This document shows, piece by piece, positions 45,301-53,249 of a stretch of 64,000 nucleotides of DNA (within the stretch, counting starts at the first letter, position 1; every line of letters starts with the position of its first letter). Both the position numbers and the translations under genes were made by a program. Source of the stretch: a bacterium. Its GTDB lineage: Bacteria; SM23-81; DAOVCL01. Location of the stretch: positions 1-64,000 of the forward strand of contig JAOZPP010000008.1 in assembly GCA_029932675.1 (NCBI GenBank), read 5' to 3'. Under the pieces are notes generated by a model. It ran no database searches, had not been told where the DNA came from, and saw only the letters and a list, made by a program, of their open reading frames with translations.

Positions 45301-45875
45301 TGCTGGCTGCCCTTTGAGGGAAGGGAATAGTTTACCGAAACAACTAAGGAGCTCCGGTAGGTGAGCCTTCCTGATCTGGGGAAATAGGAGAAGGGATAAA
45401 AGGCAACCCTCACCAAGGGATATCTCCTTAGTGCCCCAAAGCCGAGGTACTTACCCCCCTGGGAAGGATAGGCTGCATTAGATTCATAGGTCTCTTCATA
45501 GTTAGTGCGGTACTCCTGGAGAGCCCTCTTTATGAGAGCGGGAATAGGATCCATCGGGAGCATAGGCGGAGCCGGCCTGATCCTATATTTTCCTGCTAAA
45601 TCCAAGGGGCTCCCCTCACCGATCTCCACTGAAGAGACCTCTGCTCCCGGGGGTAGGGCAATGGTAAAGACCTTCATCGGCAATTTAGGTTTACCGGAAA
45701 TCAGGAGGCTGCCGAACTCCTCCATCACTATCTCATCATATCCCTCAACATCCTTGAGGATCTCGTAAGGGTTAGCCCTCAAGGTCACCTTTAGGTTCTC
45801 AGCTCTTGCACCCCTCCCTAAGAGGGACAAGAGCAAAGCCAACGCTGCGGTAAAGCCCAATCTCGGTGAGATCAT
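42384..45875 (-). CDS. Secreted C25 (gingipain-like) peptidase with sorting domain
   Basis: 1163 aa with a signal peptide and a propeptide. The C25 catalytic domain begins near residue 230 (YEYVIVTTDALESAVDTLV, WVLFVGDITDVP). Putative catalytic residues are His481 (NWSGHGNW) and Cys537 (FGSSCSNG). The 56-residue spacing is longer than in the other C25 protein here (35), owing to an Asp-rich insertion. Downstream are beta domains with CARDB-like repeats (DPGDTVQLYIELLNQG) and a MAM/jelly-roll-like module (WFIDDFEV). The YPNPFN sorting domain follows, ending MILLK. It is preceded 54 bp upstream by the M14 carboxypeptidase gene, probably one operon. Confidence 0.86.
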   Translation of the reverse strand: MISPRLGFTAALALLLSLLGRGARAENLKVTLRANPYEILKDVEGYDEIVMEEFGSLLISGKPKLPMKVFTIALPPGAEVSSVEIGEGSPLDLAGKYRIRPAPPMLPMDPIPALIKRALQEYRTNYEETYESNAAYPSQGGKYLGFGALRRYPLVRVAFYPFSYFPRSGRLTYRSSLVVSVNYSLPSKGSQQEKEAKRLASDILAEELASKLFVNYPQIKSWYPPSMGDSKSTYEYVIVTTDALESAVDTLVAWKEGIGYGVEVVTTSWISAHYTGEDLAERIRNFLIDKYPQSQWGIRWVLFVGDITDVPMRQCFPYPSEHDSAGWYSPWTDYYYADLTGDWDSDGDGYYGEVGEDDFDLIPEITPGRIPWGDPATVQTICEKLVRFESDGGDWKDDALLLAAITWYGNENGGGSLKTDGACLMEKMIADILPPTSSYTRLYEDAGLDPSSYPHEDSLCTSNVVSYWNSGHYGICNWSGHGNWYGSYRRIWSWDDGDGVPEDTCDPPEFHGTPFISTDQVPLLDDSYPSIIFGSSCSNGVPEEDNIGKELLKNGSAGIVVATRVAFGAWGWDDENDGGCNSLDYWFYHHLINNSEKVGDALMSAKLNYIDHFGDTELQNVYEFTLYGEPGLCRKADGLYFLSQTIDDDQAGQSDGDGDGEFEAGETIEMEVVLENMSSQSLTQISATLSTEDTLVNILTENVNFPDASPWSRVPSLQPFALSLAGTSPPEHRANLRVDVTASGGFQRHQIIELLTKAPDLVFNSYSIVDTASGNGDGNADPGDTVQLYIELLNQGTADLTSLWARISTSASWVNILVDSAGYPNALPDSTVSPTFPFEFSVAPGCSIDPYIVVFDLEIRGERGFKGSASFNTSVGDSTGYVDPMEDWWREDWMHYSVTPGYKDEWHLSTERNHTSGGRYSWKCGKVSSSYSNLDDAGLVSPEVRLGQNAKLSFWHWISAETEDATWAWDGGIVEIDSGSGWQQITPIGGYPYLIIDNPASPFNPGTPCFSGQSDWSKVEFDLSGYSGTVRFRFRFGSDGYVTYGGWFIDDFEVTPWTGVKAEETPSNERLPEKFSLSQNYPNPFNATTVIRYTIPAVSDQRSAVSLEVYNVLGQKVAILVDGKQTPGYKTITWNAHSIASGIYFYRLKAGEFTAVKKMILLK

Positions 45876-45929
45876 AGTTTCTCCTTGTTTTAATTTCGAA
45901 GTAAAAAAGTGGATATAAAACAGGCATTT

Positions 45930-48242
45930 CTATTTGAGCAAGATCATCTTCCTGACGGAGGTAAACCCCCCGGCCTTAAGCCTGGAGAAGTAGATACCGG
46001 AGGCCATCCCTGCGGCATCCCAGGTAACCATCTTGTACCCAGGGGTTTGCTTCTCATCCACCAGAGTGGCCACCCTCTGCCCTAAGATGTTGTATACCTC
46101 CAAACGGACGTGTATCGTGCTCGTGGCTCGTGCTCGTGAACCCCCCTCTGCCAGACCCTTGAGGTTAGTGGGGGAGGAACGATCTCCGGGTAACGAGTAA
46201 CGAATAACGGTAGTGGAGTTAAACGGGTTGGGGTAGTTCTGGAAAAGCCCAAACTTAGTGGGAAGATCTAAGGAGGACCCCCCTTCGGTTACGCCCACGC
46301 CAATGGTCACTGGCTTTAATTGGCTGAAATCCCCCCAGCTATGGGCCTGGTTGTGTCCCCTAACGCGATAGTAGTAGGTGGCATCAGGTCTACCCTCTAC
46401 CTGGTAGAAGGTATCTGTGAGGGCAGCAGAGAGGGTATCGATCTTGCTGAAGTAGGGCACAGGATGGATATCGTCCACATAGAAGCCTTCGTTTTGGGTG
46501 GCGTCGTCGGTTATATATCTAAATTGCAAAAATATGGATCCCCCTGCGAACCCCTCTAAGCTATAGGACTTCCTCATCCAGCTCTTTTGTTCCCCCGTAA
46601 ACTGGTCTAAGATATACCACTGCCTCCCTTGAGGGGAAACCTCTACATACGCATAATCCCATCCCTCTTCTATGTCATACCAGCACCAGAAACTCAGGGA
46701 GTCGCCGGAGGAGACAGGAAGGGGATACTTGGTGGTCATGGTGGTCACATCGTTTCCCGATTGGGTGGTGGAATAATAGCTGTGGGTTGAGCTATGGTAT
46801 CTGGAAGTGTTCACCGAAAAGCCACCCATCTCCCAGAGGGAGTTGGTCCATCCTTCACCCTCATCTGTGGGCAAATAGAGGCCGGAGAGCTCATCAAGCT
46901 CGTATCGATCCGGCTGAGCAGCAGGGTTCTGGGGTGCCCACCTGATGGTGTAGGACCCAGCGGAGATACTATCCGGGGTAGCCACAACCGGGGGCATGAC
47001 CCTGGGGGTTAAGAGGCCAGCCACGCTGTCGGCTACATCACAGAGGTAGAGGGCACCATTGAGGTTCTCCCTCTCCACCTGGTTTAAGACCGACTCTGAG
47101 GGATGAAAATCACTGCAGGCCTCAACCGTATAGGGCAATGAATTCCCCCCGGCCACAAAGAGCATAAATCCATATACCCAATCATCTGTGTCTCCAGTAG
47201 TGGGATACATCCCTGGGCCAGCAGATTGGAAGGCATCATAGGTGCCGCTTCCTCCTTGTCTGGTAATGCGCGCAGCCATCTCTTGACCTATGCCAGAGAT
47301 GAGCTCGTTGTCTGGAACCTGCACCCCGATGTGATAACCCCAGGGCCACATCACACATTCCGAATAAGTGTGATAGGAAACGGTAAAGACGAAGTTGTGG
47401 ACCGCTACCAGGTCCCTCACTGCTTGGGTCTCCTCTTCGGAAAAGGGGGAGGGACCATCATAAAGTGAGTAGCTTGGCCAATGGGTGGTGGCCCATCCTG
47501 GTATGCAACCCCACTCCCCTCTCCGGTCCCCGTTGCAACTGCCATCATAGTTCCTGTTCAGATCAACCCCATAAGTGTTGAACTCTGGGAAGTACCTCCG
47601 ATTCTTCCTCCAATCATGTCCCAGGTCATGGCAGTAATGGTAGCCATCGGGGTTGACACAGGGGATGATCCAGATCTCCCTTTGGTTCACCACCTCCGTG
47701 ATGTGAGGATCTGAACCATAGCCCCTCACTAAGGTGTCGGCAAAGAATAGGGGTATCTCCAAGGCAGGCCATTCCCGGGCATGGTGGAGGCCCATAAAGA
47801 GGAGCTCGGCCTCCCCTTCCTCGGCCCCTACGTTGTCGGAGATCTTTAAGGCCAGAATCTCCCTCCCCTCATAGGTCCATCCCAGGGTGTCTAAGGAGAC
47901 GATCTCCGGATGATCTATGGCTAGGGCCCGCAAGCTATCCACTACCTGCTGGTAGGTATGATATTCTCCCTTCACCTGGCGTTCATACCTTTCAATGTCC
48001 GGGATACGCACTTGGACCTTCCACCCAAGGCTTTTCAACTTGAGCAAACCCTCATCCGTGGTGACCAAATCGAACCATTCACCCCTCTTGAATCCAGCAA
48101 TATCCAAGCCCTTGAATAGGGGGGGAGCCTTGGTCAAATCGGTTGTGTAGACCCTCACCAATAGCTTGGTCCCACCAGCCACCTGAGGTGCTAACAGCAT
48201 CCCTCCCACCAATACAGCCAAGAAAAATATCCTCCTCCTCAT
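45930..48242 (-). CDS. Secreted M14 zinc carboxypeptidase with sorting domain
   Basis: 770 aa from ATG 48242, which begins a clean signal peptide (MRRRIFFLAVLVGGMLLAP); a GTG 36 bases upstream is possible. M14 domain: zinc ligands His154 and Glu157 in HHAREWPALE, the substrate-binding NPDGY and DLNRNYDG segments, a third ligand region SYHTYSE and the catalytic glutamate in PYTVEACSDFHP. Then a jelly-roll/MAM-like region (FYVDDIHPVPYF) and a fibronectin-III-like part (ATYYYRVRGHN) lead to a YPNPFN sorting domain ending MILLK. It would trim C-terminal residues from peptides outside the cell, complementing the C25 endopeptidase encoded next. Confidence 0.88.
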   Translation of the reverse strand: MRRRIFFLAVLVGGMLLAPQVAGGTKLLVRVYTTDLTKAPPLFKGLDIAGFKRGEWFDLVTTDEGLLKLKSLGWKVQVRIPDIERYERQVKGEYHTYQQVVDSLRALAIDHPEIVSLDTLGWTYEGREILALKISDNVGAEEGEAELLFMGLHHAREWPALEIPLFFADTLVRGYGSDPHITEVVNQREIWIIPCVNPDGYHYCHDLGHDWRKNRRYFPEFNTYGVDLNRNYDGSCNGDRRGEWGCIPGWATTHWPSYSLYDGPSPFSEEETQAVRDLVAVHNFVFTVSYHTYSECVMWPWGYHIGVQVPDNELISGIGQEMAARITRQGGSGTYDAFQSAGPGMYPTTGDTDDWVYGFMLFVAGGNSLPYTVEACSDFHPSESVLNQVERENLNGALYLCDVADSVAGLLTPRVMPPVVATPDSISAGSYTIRWAPQNPAAQPDRYELDELSGLYLPTDEGEGWTNSLWEMGGFSVNTSRYHSSTHSYYSTTQSGNDVTTMTTKYPLPVSSGDSLSFWCWYDIEEGWDYAYVEVSPQGRQWYILDQFTGEQKSWMRKSYSLEGFAGGSIFLQFRYITDDATQNEGFYVDDIHPVPYFSKIDTLSAALTDTFYQVEGRPDATYYYRVRGHNQAHSWGDFSQLKPVTIGVGVTEGGSSLDLPTKFGLFQNYPNPFNSTTVIRYSLPGDRSSPTNLKGLAEGGSRARATSTIHVRLEVYNILGQRVATLVDEKQTPGYKMVTWDAAGMASGIYFSRLKAGGFTSVRKMILLK

Positions 48243-48278
48243 CTCCCTTTCCAGGCTAAATGTTGATAACCCGTTCAC

Positions 48279-48548
48279 CGATCTACAGTCCTTCTCAAAT
48301 CGCCAAGGATCCTTTCGGAACCTTGGAGGATCTGAAGGGGCTCTCTGGGTAAAGCCCCTCCATAGATCAATTTACCAACTTCATCGGTTTAAGTCTTTTT
48401 TTTTCAGCCCTTTTCCGATCTTACCCTAAATTTAACTAAATTTAAGCCAATAAGCAAGCGATTTCTACATTTTCAGTGGCCAAGTAGCTAACCCAACTTT
48501 TCCCATTAGGACTTTTCAACCCTTCCCGCCTCGGCCTTTGCCTGAGGA
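48279..48548. other. Leader region of the M14/C25 operon
   Basis: No gene. On the minus strand there are two hairpins, GGGGCT/AGCCCC (48337-48358) and CCAAGG/CCTTGG (48303-48326), between a weak promoter candidate and the start codon. It lacks the duplicated leader element found before the other two secreted-protein units. Confidence 0.5.
48429..48457 (-). promoter_or_regulatory. Weak promoter candidate for the M14/C25 operon
   Basis: Minus strand: TTGCTT, a 17-bp spacer and TAAATT, within AT-rich DNA. The -35 match is poor. Confidence 0.3.
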
Positions 48549-50279
48549 TCAGGGAGGGGGGGGACGTTTTGGTTCCACAAAAAGCGTCCTTTCCCTCTGG
48601 ACGACTACCATCCCTGGCTTGGCTCCCCTGGGCCGCCGTACCCACTTCTTCAGGGTATAGATTACTGGGACAACCTTCGATGTACGGGCTCGACTGAAAA
48701 AGGCTGCCGCAGAGGCGGCCTCAGAGAGGGCCCTTTGGGAGGGGGCATCCTTCCTCCCGCCCCTTCTGATGATCACATGGGAACCAGGGACCCCTTGGGC
48801 ATGAAGCCAGACATCATCTGGGTTGGCTATCCGATGGGTTAGTTCCTCGTTTTGACTTGCCCCTTTCCCCACGAGAACCTCCCAGCCATCAGAGGTGTGA
48901 AACTTGATAAATTTAGTCCTTGCTTCCTCCTCAGCCTTCCTTGCCGGAGGGGGGATAACCCCTAATTGCCGAAGCTTTGCCTCCGCCCTTTCTACCATAA
49001 GGGGGTCATTCGATCCCTCTAAGCCATCCCGCAGGGTTTCCATTGCCTTTAACCTTTCATTCAGTTCGGCTATTCTCCTCTTTAAATGGACTTTGGCCCT
49101 TTTGGCCTTTCCATAAAGTCGGTAATAGAGTTGGGCGTTTTCCTGAGGAGTTCGCTGGGGATCGAGTTCCACCTCTATTGGTTCCCCTTCCGGATCGTAG
49201 AGGTTGGGCAACCTAACCTTATTCGCCCCTTTTTTCAATTCCCTGAGGTGAGAGATGATCAAATCACCCTTGAGCTTATAATCCTCGGCATTCTCCGCCC
49301 GTAGGTAGTCTTCCCCCAGTTTGCTGAGGAGAACCTCCAGATTTTTAGATTTCCGGCCCAAGAGCTTAAGCAGATAGGCCTTTTGGTTAGAGAGCCTCAG
49401 GTGGCTTCTTTTTTCATCGAATAGGTAACAGAGGGCTTCATTAACCGAGCCAAACCTTTTCCTTCTCTCCGGTGGTATCCCCCTGATTTCTGTGATGCTC
49501 AGCCAGTCTGGTCTACCCTCCTGATCAAAGATAACCTCTGGGTTGACTACCCCTTTTCTCCACTCATCGAGGACCTTCCCCAATTCCCTGAGGAGAAGAT
49601 CCATCCTTTTGGTCTCTATAGGGTGGTCTTTAGGGTCGATCCCCACCCTACCCAATATCTCTCCAACCAGTTTCTCCGTAATCCCCCTTATCCCCTGCTC
49701 CACGGCTAGACCAATGGGGATTCCCCTCCTCGCCTCCAACTCCTTCCTTATTTCGGTTAGGGATGATTGGAGGGGGTTTAGACCCGGAAGGGGTGGGGGG
49801 GGATGGTAATTGGCTCCTGGGGATATCTCCCTTGTCCCTCCCCTTGGTGAACTGCGCAAGGTGGCCAGGACCTTCCCTAAGCGATCGAGAAGGATGAGGT
49901 TGCTGTGCCTGCCGAGAAGCTCGGCTACCAGGGTATACTCCTCAAAGGGGATTAGATCGGTCCTCTTTCGAAAGACAAACCTGAGGATCCTGTCGAAGTC
50001 CGGTTGGTATACAGCGAATAGGGTAGAACCGCCGATTACCCTCTGGAGGGTGGAGCCAAAACCAGATGGGGATTTGGGGCGCTCTTTCCCCAAGCGAAAG
50101 CAGATATGGGAGAGGGTAGGGTGGGCGGAGAGCCTCAAGAGCCAGATCTGGCCGGCCTGAGAGATCCCCACTTCCACCTCTTCCCCTGCAGGCTGTCCCA
50201 CTCCCAGTACCCTCCCCCCTAGCAAGCAACCCTTAATCTCGGATTGAAGGAAGTGGATTATCGGTCCATCAAGGGACAT
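48549..50279 (-). CDS. NFACT-family ribosome quality control protein (RqcH/FbpA-like)
   Basis: 576 aa, full length. The NFACT-N domain is about 1-220 (ELLGRHSNLILLD corresponds to the conserved DxR-type region). Helix-hairpin-helix and coiled-coil regions follow (LKRRIAELNERLKAMETL, about 395-440). The C-terminal NFACT-R (DUF814) domain begins TSDGWEVLVGKGASQNEELTHRIA and has DVWLHAQGVPGSHVIIRR. In B. subtilis RqcH binds split 50S subunits and adds alanine tails to stalled chains; older annotations call it fibronectin-binding. GAGGTG precedes the ATG by five bases. No clear operon partner. Confidence 0.9.
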   Translation of the reverse strand: MSLDGPIIHFLQSEIKGCLLGGRVLGVGQPAGEEVEVGISQAGQIWLLRLSAHPTLSHICFRLGKERPKSPSGFGSTLQRVIGGSTLFAVYQPDFDRILRFVFRKRTDLIPFEEYTLVAELLGRHSNLILLDRLGKVLATLRSSPRGGTREISPGANYHPPPPLPGLNPLQSSLTEIRKELEARRGIPIGLAVEQGIRGITEKLVGEILGRVGIDPKDHPIETKRMDLLLRELGKVLDEWRKGVVNPEVIFDQEGRPDWLSITEIRGIPPERRKRFGSVNEALCYLFDEKRSHLRLSNQKAYLLKLLGRKSKNLEVLLSKLGEDYLRAENAEDYKLKGDLIISHLRELKKGANKVRLPNLYDPEGEPIEVELDPQRTPQENAQLYYRLYGKAKRAKVHLKRRIAELNERLKAMETLRDGLEGSNDPLMVERAEAKLRQLGVIPPPARKAEEEARTKFIKFHTSDGWEVLVGKGASQNEELTHRIANPDDVWLHAQGVPGSHVIIRRGGRKDAPSQRALSEAASAAAFFSRARTSKVVPVIYTLKKWVRRPRGAKPGMVVVQRERTLFVEPKRPPPP

Positions 50280-50443
50280 AGAAACACCTCAGCGGTTAAG
50301 TCTAATAATGACAAAAACTCAAACCTCATAAGCGAGAGGGCAAGCTGGGATGGGCCTCAGCAAGAGGTAATAGGGAAGATGGGGAATTGGGCTGGCAGAA
50401 CTGGGGAAACCAAGGAGGTGATACCCCTTATTTAAGGGAGAGA

Positions 50444-51046
50444 CTAAGCGGTCTTCTTTAAACCCTGCACAAGGGATCGTCCAGCTTCGAAGGCAGTTAG
50501 GTTCACCTCTAAGGCCTTTGGAGGGATCCTCCCCTCGATGGCTTTTCTCCAGGACTGGGGGGAAAGGGAAAGGTAGGAGGAGAGGCAACCTAAGAGGGCG
50601 ACATTGACGGTGCGCAGGTTGCCTACTTTTCTGGCGATCTGCAGGCCATCGAGGAAGACAGCCTCCCTCTGGGAGCTGACCCTTTCCTTAATATTTCCCG
50701 GGTATGATTCTCCCTTGGCGGAGAGGGAGAGGGGGACAATTCTCTGTAGGTTGACCAAGATCAGACCGTCTTCTTTAAGGTAGTGGACCCACCGCAAGGT
50801 CTCCAGTTCCTCGAAACTGAGGAGGAAGTCCGCTTCTCCCTGGGGGATGAGGGGGGAGAAGACCTTCTCACCGAACCTGATATTGCTGACCACACTGCCC
50901 CCTCTCTGGGCCATCCCGTGCACCTCACTCTTCTTCACATCCCAGCCATCCCCAATTGCGGCCAGGGCGAGGACCTCACTGGCCAGGAGGATCCCCTGCC
51001 CACCAACCCCGCAGATAAGGATATTGGTTGGCTTATCCCTCTTCAA
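50444..51046 (-). CDS. iorB: Indolepyruvate oxidoreductase, beta subunit
   Basis: 200 aa from TTG 51046, chosen because GGTGGGGG lies four bases upstream and the protein then starts just before the NILICGVGGQGILL glycine motif. Longer frames run back into iorA and add no family-like sequence. It belongs to the pyruvate/ketoisovalerate oxidoreductase gamma-type domain (EVHGMAQRGGSV is characteristic of IorB). With IorA it oxidises aryl 2-oxoacids from Trp/Phe/Tyr to acyl-CoA, reducing ferredoxin. It is the last gene of the seven-gene operon. Confidence 0.9.
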   Translation of the reverse strand: MKRDKPTNILICGVGGQGILLASEVLALAAIGDGWDVKKSEVHGMAQRGGSVVSNIRFGEKVFSPLIPQGEADFLLSFEELETLRWVHYLKEDGLILVNLQRIVPLSLSAKGESYPGNIKERVSSQREAVFLDGLQIARKVGNLRTVNVALLGCLSSYLSLSPQSWRKAIEGRIPPKALEVNLTAFEAGRSLVQGLKKTA

Positions 51047-52769
51047 TTGCCCCCACCTTACAGACCTGTTGGCACATATTACAACCTGGCATACAGAGGA
51101 GGGGGTCGATGGCTGCTTTCCCCTCCTTATGGTAGATCGCCGGGCAGCCGAGCTCAAGACAGAGGCCACAGTCTACACATTTATCCGGGTTGACCTTATG
51201 GATTTTGCCCTCGCGCCGTGCCTTGAGGGCACAGACTCGGCGAAAGATGAGCACCGAGGGTTCAGGGATTGCTGTCTCCTCCTTAAGGGCCTCGATGACC
51301 GCGGAAAGATCGTAGGGGTCAATAACCTTTACCCTTTCAATTCCGGCTGCTTGAGCAAGTTTGCTGTAATCCAGCCTCGCCGTCGGTTCCCCCCGTAGCG
51401 TCCTTCCCGTTCCTGGGTGATCTTGGTGGCCAGTCATTGCGGTGAACTCATTATCCAAGATACAGAGGGTTATCCCCCCCTGGTTATAGGCCACATCGAT
51501 GAGGCCAGTGATCCCGGAGTGGACAAAGGTCGAATCCCCAATGGTGGCAATTATGGGTGATTCTCCCCTTCCCCTGAGCGCCTTCTCCATCCCTAAGGCA
51601 TTTCCCACACTGGCTCCCATACAGACACAGGTGTCCAAGGCAGAAAGGGGGGGCAGAACAGCCAGGGTGTAGCAGCCGATATCCCCGGTGGCAGTGAGGC
51701 CCAGCTTCTTCACCCCATAATAAAAGCCCCGATGAGGGCACCCCGGGCAGAGGGCGGGGGGCCTGGACGGGAGGTCTTCTACCCTAACAGTAGCGGTGGT
51801 TCCTCCCCTATAGGCTTCCCTCAGCCGATCCGGGTTTAGCTCCCCACAGATGGGCACCTTCTCCTTGCCTACCACATCGATGCCCATTGCCCTTATCTCC
51901 TCCTCTAAGAAGGGGTCATTTTCCTCAATAACCCACAGCCTATCCACCATCTGGGAGAATCTCCTGACCAGCCCCTTAGGCAGCGGATGGCTCATCCCCA
52001 GTTTCAGGATTGAAGCCTGGGGAAAAGCCTCTTTGGCATACTGGTAGGAGATGCCGCTGGTAATGATCCCCAGTGATGGTTCATCCCCGGGCTCGATCCT
52101 GTTTATCTCCGTCCTTTCGCTAAATGCTTCTAACCTCTGCAACCTCTCTTCGACCAGGATATGGAGCCTCCTGGCATGGGCAGGGATCACCACCCACTTT
52201 TTTATATCCTTGATGTAAGGCTTGGCCTCTACCTCCTTCCTGGTTCCCGGTCTGACCAAGGATTTGGAATGGGAGAGCCTGGTGGTGGAGCGGATGAGAA
52301 CTGGGGTGTCAAACTCCTCAGATATGTTAAAGGCTAAGCCCACAAAATCCTTTGCCTCCTGGCTGTCTGAGGGTTCTAAACAGGGGATCTTGGCAAACTT
52401 GGCATAGTTTCTGTTGTCCTGTTCGTTCTGAGAGCTGTGCATTCCGGGGTCATCTGCAGAGATGATGACAAACCCCCCGTTGACCCCGGTATAGGAGGAG
52501 GTAAAAAGGGGATCAGCGGCCACATTTAAGCCCACATGCTTCATAGCCACCAGGGAGCGGACCCCCCCAATGGAGGCCCCCATCGCCACTTCAAAGGCTA
52601 CCTTTTCGTTGGGGGACCATTGGGCATCGATCTCCGGATAACGGAGGCCGATCTCCTCCAGGATCTCCGTGCTCGGAGTTCCTGGATAGGCAGAGGCAAA
52701 CTTTGCTCCCGACTCCCAGGCCCCGCGGGCAAAGGCCTCATTTCCAGAGAGGAAGAGTCTGTCGCTCAT
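51033..52769 (-). CDS. iorA: Indolepyruvate ferredoxin oxidoreductase, alpha subunit
   Basis: 578 aa. The N-terminal pyrimidine-binding domain begins FLSGNEAFARGAWESG. A TPP domain follows, with PALCPGCPHRGFYYG, TGDIGCYTLA and GDSTFVHSGITGL. Two C-terminal 4Fe-4S clusters are bound by CVDCGLCLELGCP and CMPGCNMCQQVC. It acts with IorB in anaerobic amino-acid degradation. It starts in an ATGA overlap with the YacP-like gene and overlaps iorB by 14 nt. Confidence 0.95.
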   Translation of the reverse strand: MSDRLFLSGNEAFARGAWESGAKFASAYPGTPSTEILEEIGLRYPEIDAQWSPNEKVAFEVAMGASIGGVRSLVAMKHVGLNVAADPLFTSSYTGVNGGFVIISADDPGMHSSQNEQDNRNYAKFAKIPCLEPSDSQEAKDFVGLAFNISEEFDTPVLIRSTTRLSHSKSLVRPGTRKEVEAKPYIKDIKKWVVIPAHARRLHILVEERLQRLEAFSERTEINRIEPGDEPSLGIITSGISYQYAKEAFPQASILKLGMSHPLPKGLVRRFSQMVDRLWVIEENDPFLEEEIRAMGIDVVGKEKVPICGELNPDRLREAYRGGTTATVRVEDLPSRPPALCPGCPHRGFYYGVKKLGLTATGDIGCYTLAVLPPLSALDTCVCMGASVGNALGMEKALRGRGESPIIATIGDSTFVHSGITGLIDVAYNQGGITLCILDNEFTAMTGHQDHPGTGRTLRGEPTARLDYSKLAQAAGIERVKVIDPYDLSAVIEALKEETAIPEPSVLIFRRVCALKARREGKIHKVNPDKCVDCGLCLELGCPAIYHKEGKAAIDPLLCMPGCNMCQQVCKVGAIEEG

Positions 52770-53236
52770 CTCTTAAAGCTGCGCGCAACCTTGCGCAGGG
52801 CACGCAGGCTCTTTTCGTCCAAAACCTCCCTCAGGGTATTTCCTGAACTGGCTTGGGGTCTACTCTCCTTGGTCCCTTCGATCAGATTCCAACCCCGCAG
52901 GCCCTTGGCCCCTAATTTACGGGCCTGAGCAAGGAGGTCCTTGTCCGAAGAGGCAACGGAGACCTTCTTCACATCTACGCTTCGGCTAACCAAATCCAGG
53001 ATTAACGAGTTTACCTCCTCCCCTTTCTTGGTGAATACAACCCTCATCCCTTCTCTCCTGGGCAACCTATTTGACCCCTCCCGGGAGCTGAAGACCACCA
53101 CCAGTCGGCAGCCCTTGGTCTTAGAGTAATCTCCCAGAAGTTTGAGAAGGCGCGTTCTTGCCGATTTTGGACCCTTTGGGGAACGAGGTAGGTGGGAAAG
53201 CATAGTTTGGCCATCTACAATAACAGTTTCTTGCAT
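52766..53236 (-). CDS. YacP-like NYN-domain ribonuclease
   Basis: 156 aa. The NYN/PIN-like fold has an N-terminal IVDGQTML (acidic residue of the VDGxN motif), VVVFSSREGSN, VVFTKKGEEVNSLI and VASSDKDLLAQARKLGA. These match the YacP (PF05991) group, which includes the ribosome-associated mRNase Rae1 of Bacillus. RNase activity here is inferred; Asn of VDGxN is replaced by Gln. It lies 13 nt after the coiled-coil NYN gene and overlaps iorA by 4 nt. Confidence 0.78.
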   Translation of the reverse strand: MQETVIVDGQTMLSHLPRSPKGPKSARTRLLKLLGDYSKTKGCRLVVVFSSREGSNRLPRREGMRVVFTKKGEEVNSLILDLVSRSVDVKKVSVASSDKDLLAQARKLGAKGLRGWNLIEGTKESRPQASSGNTLREVLDEKSLRALRKVARSFKR

Positions 53237-53249
53237 CTGATCTCCTCCC

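Noticed and set aside
46100-46215. Short repeated units (CTCGT, ACGARTA) as a possible CRISPR-like or satellite array
   Set aside because: They are coding repeats in the sorting domain, only two or three units long, with no spacers. No CRISPR array was seen anywhere in the window.
50412-50422. Perfect Shine-Dalgarno AAGGAGGTGAT on the plus strand
   Set aside because: No start codon follows at usable distance and no open frame; probably chance in the iorB/NFACT gap.
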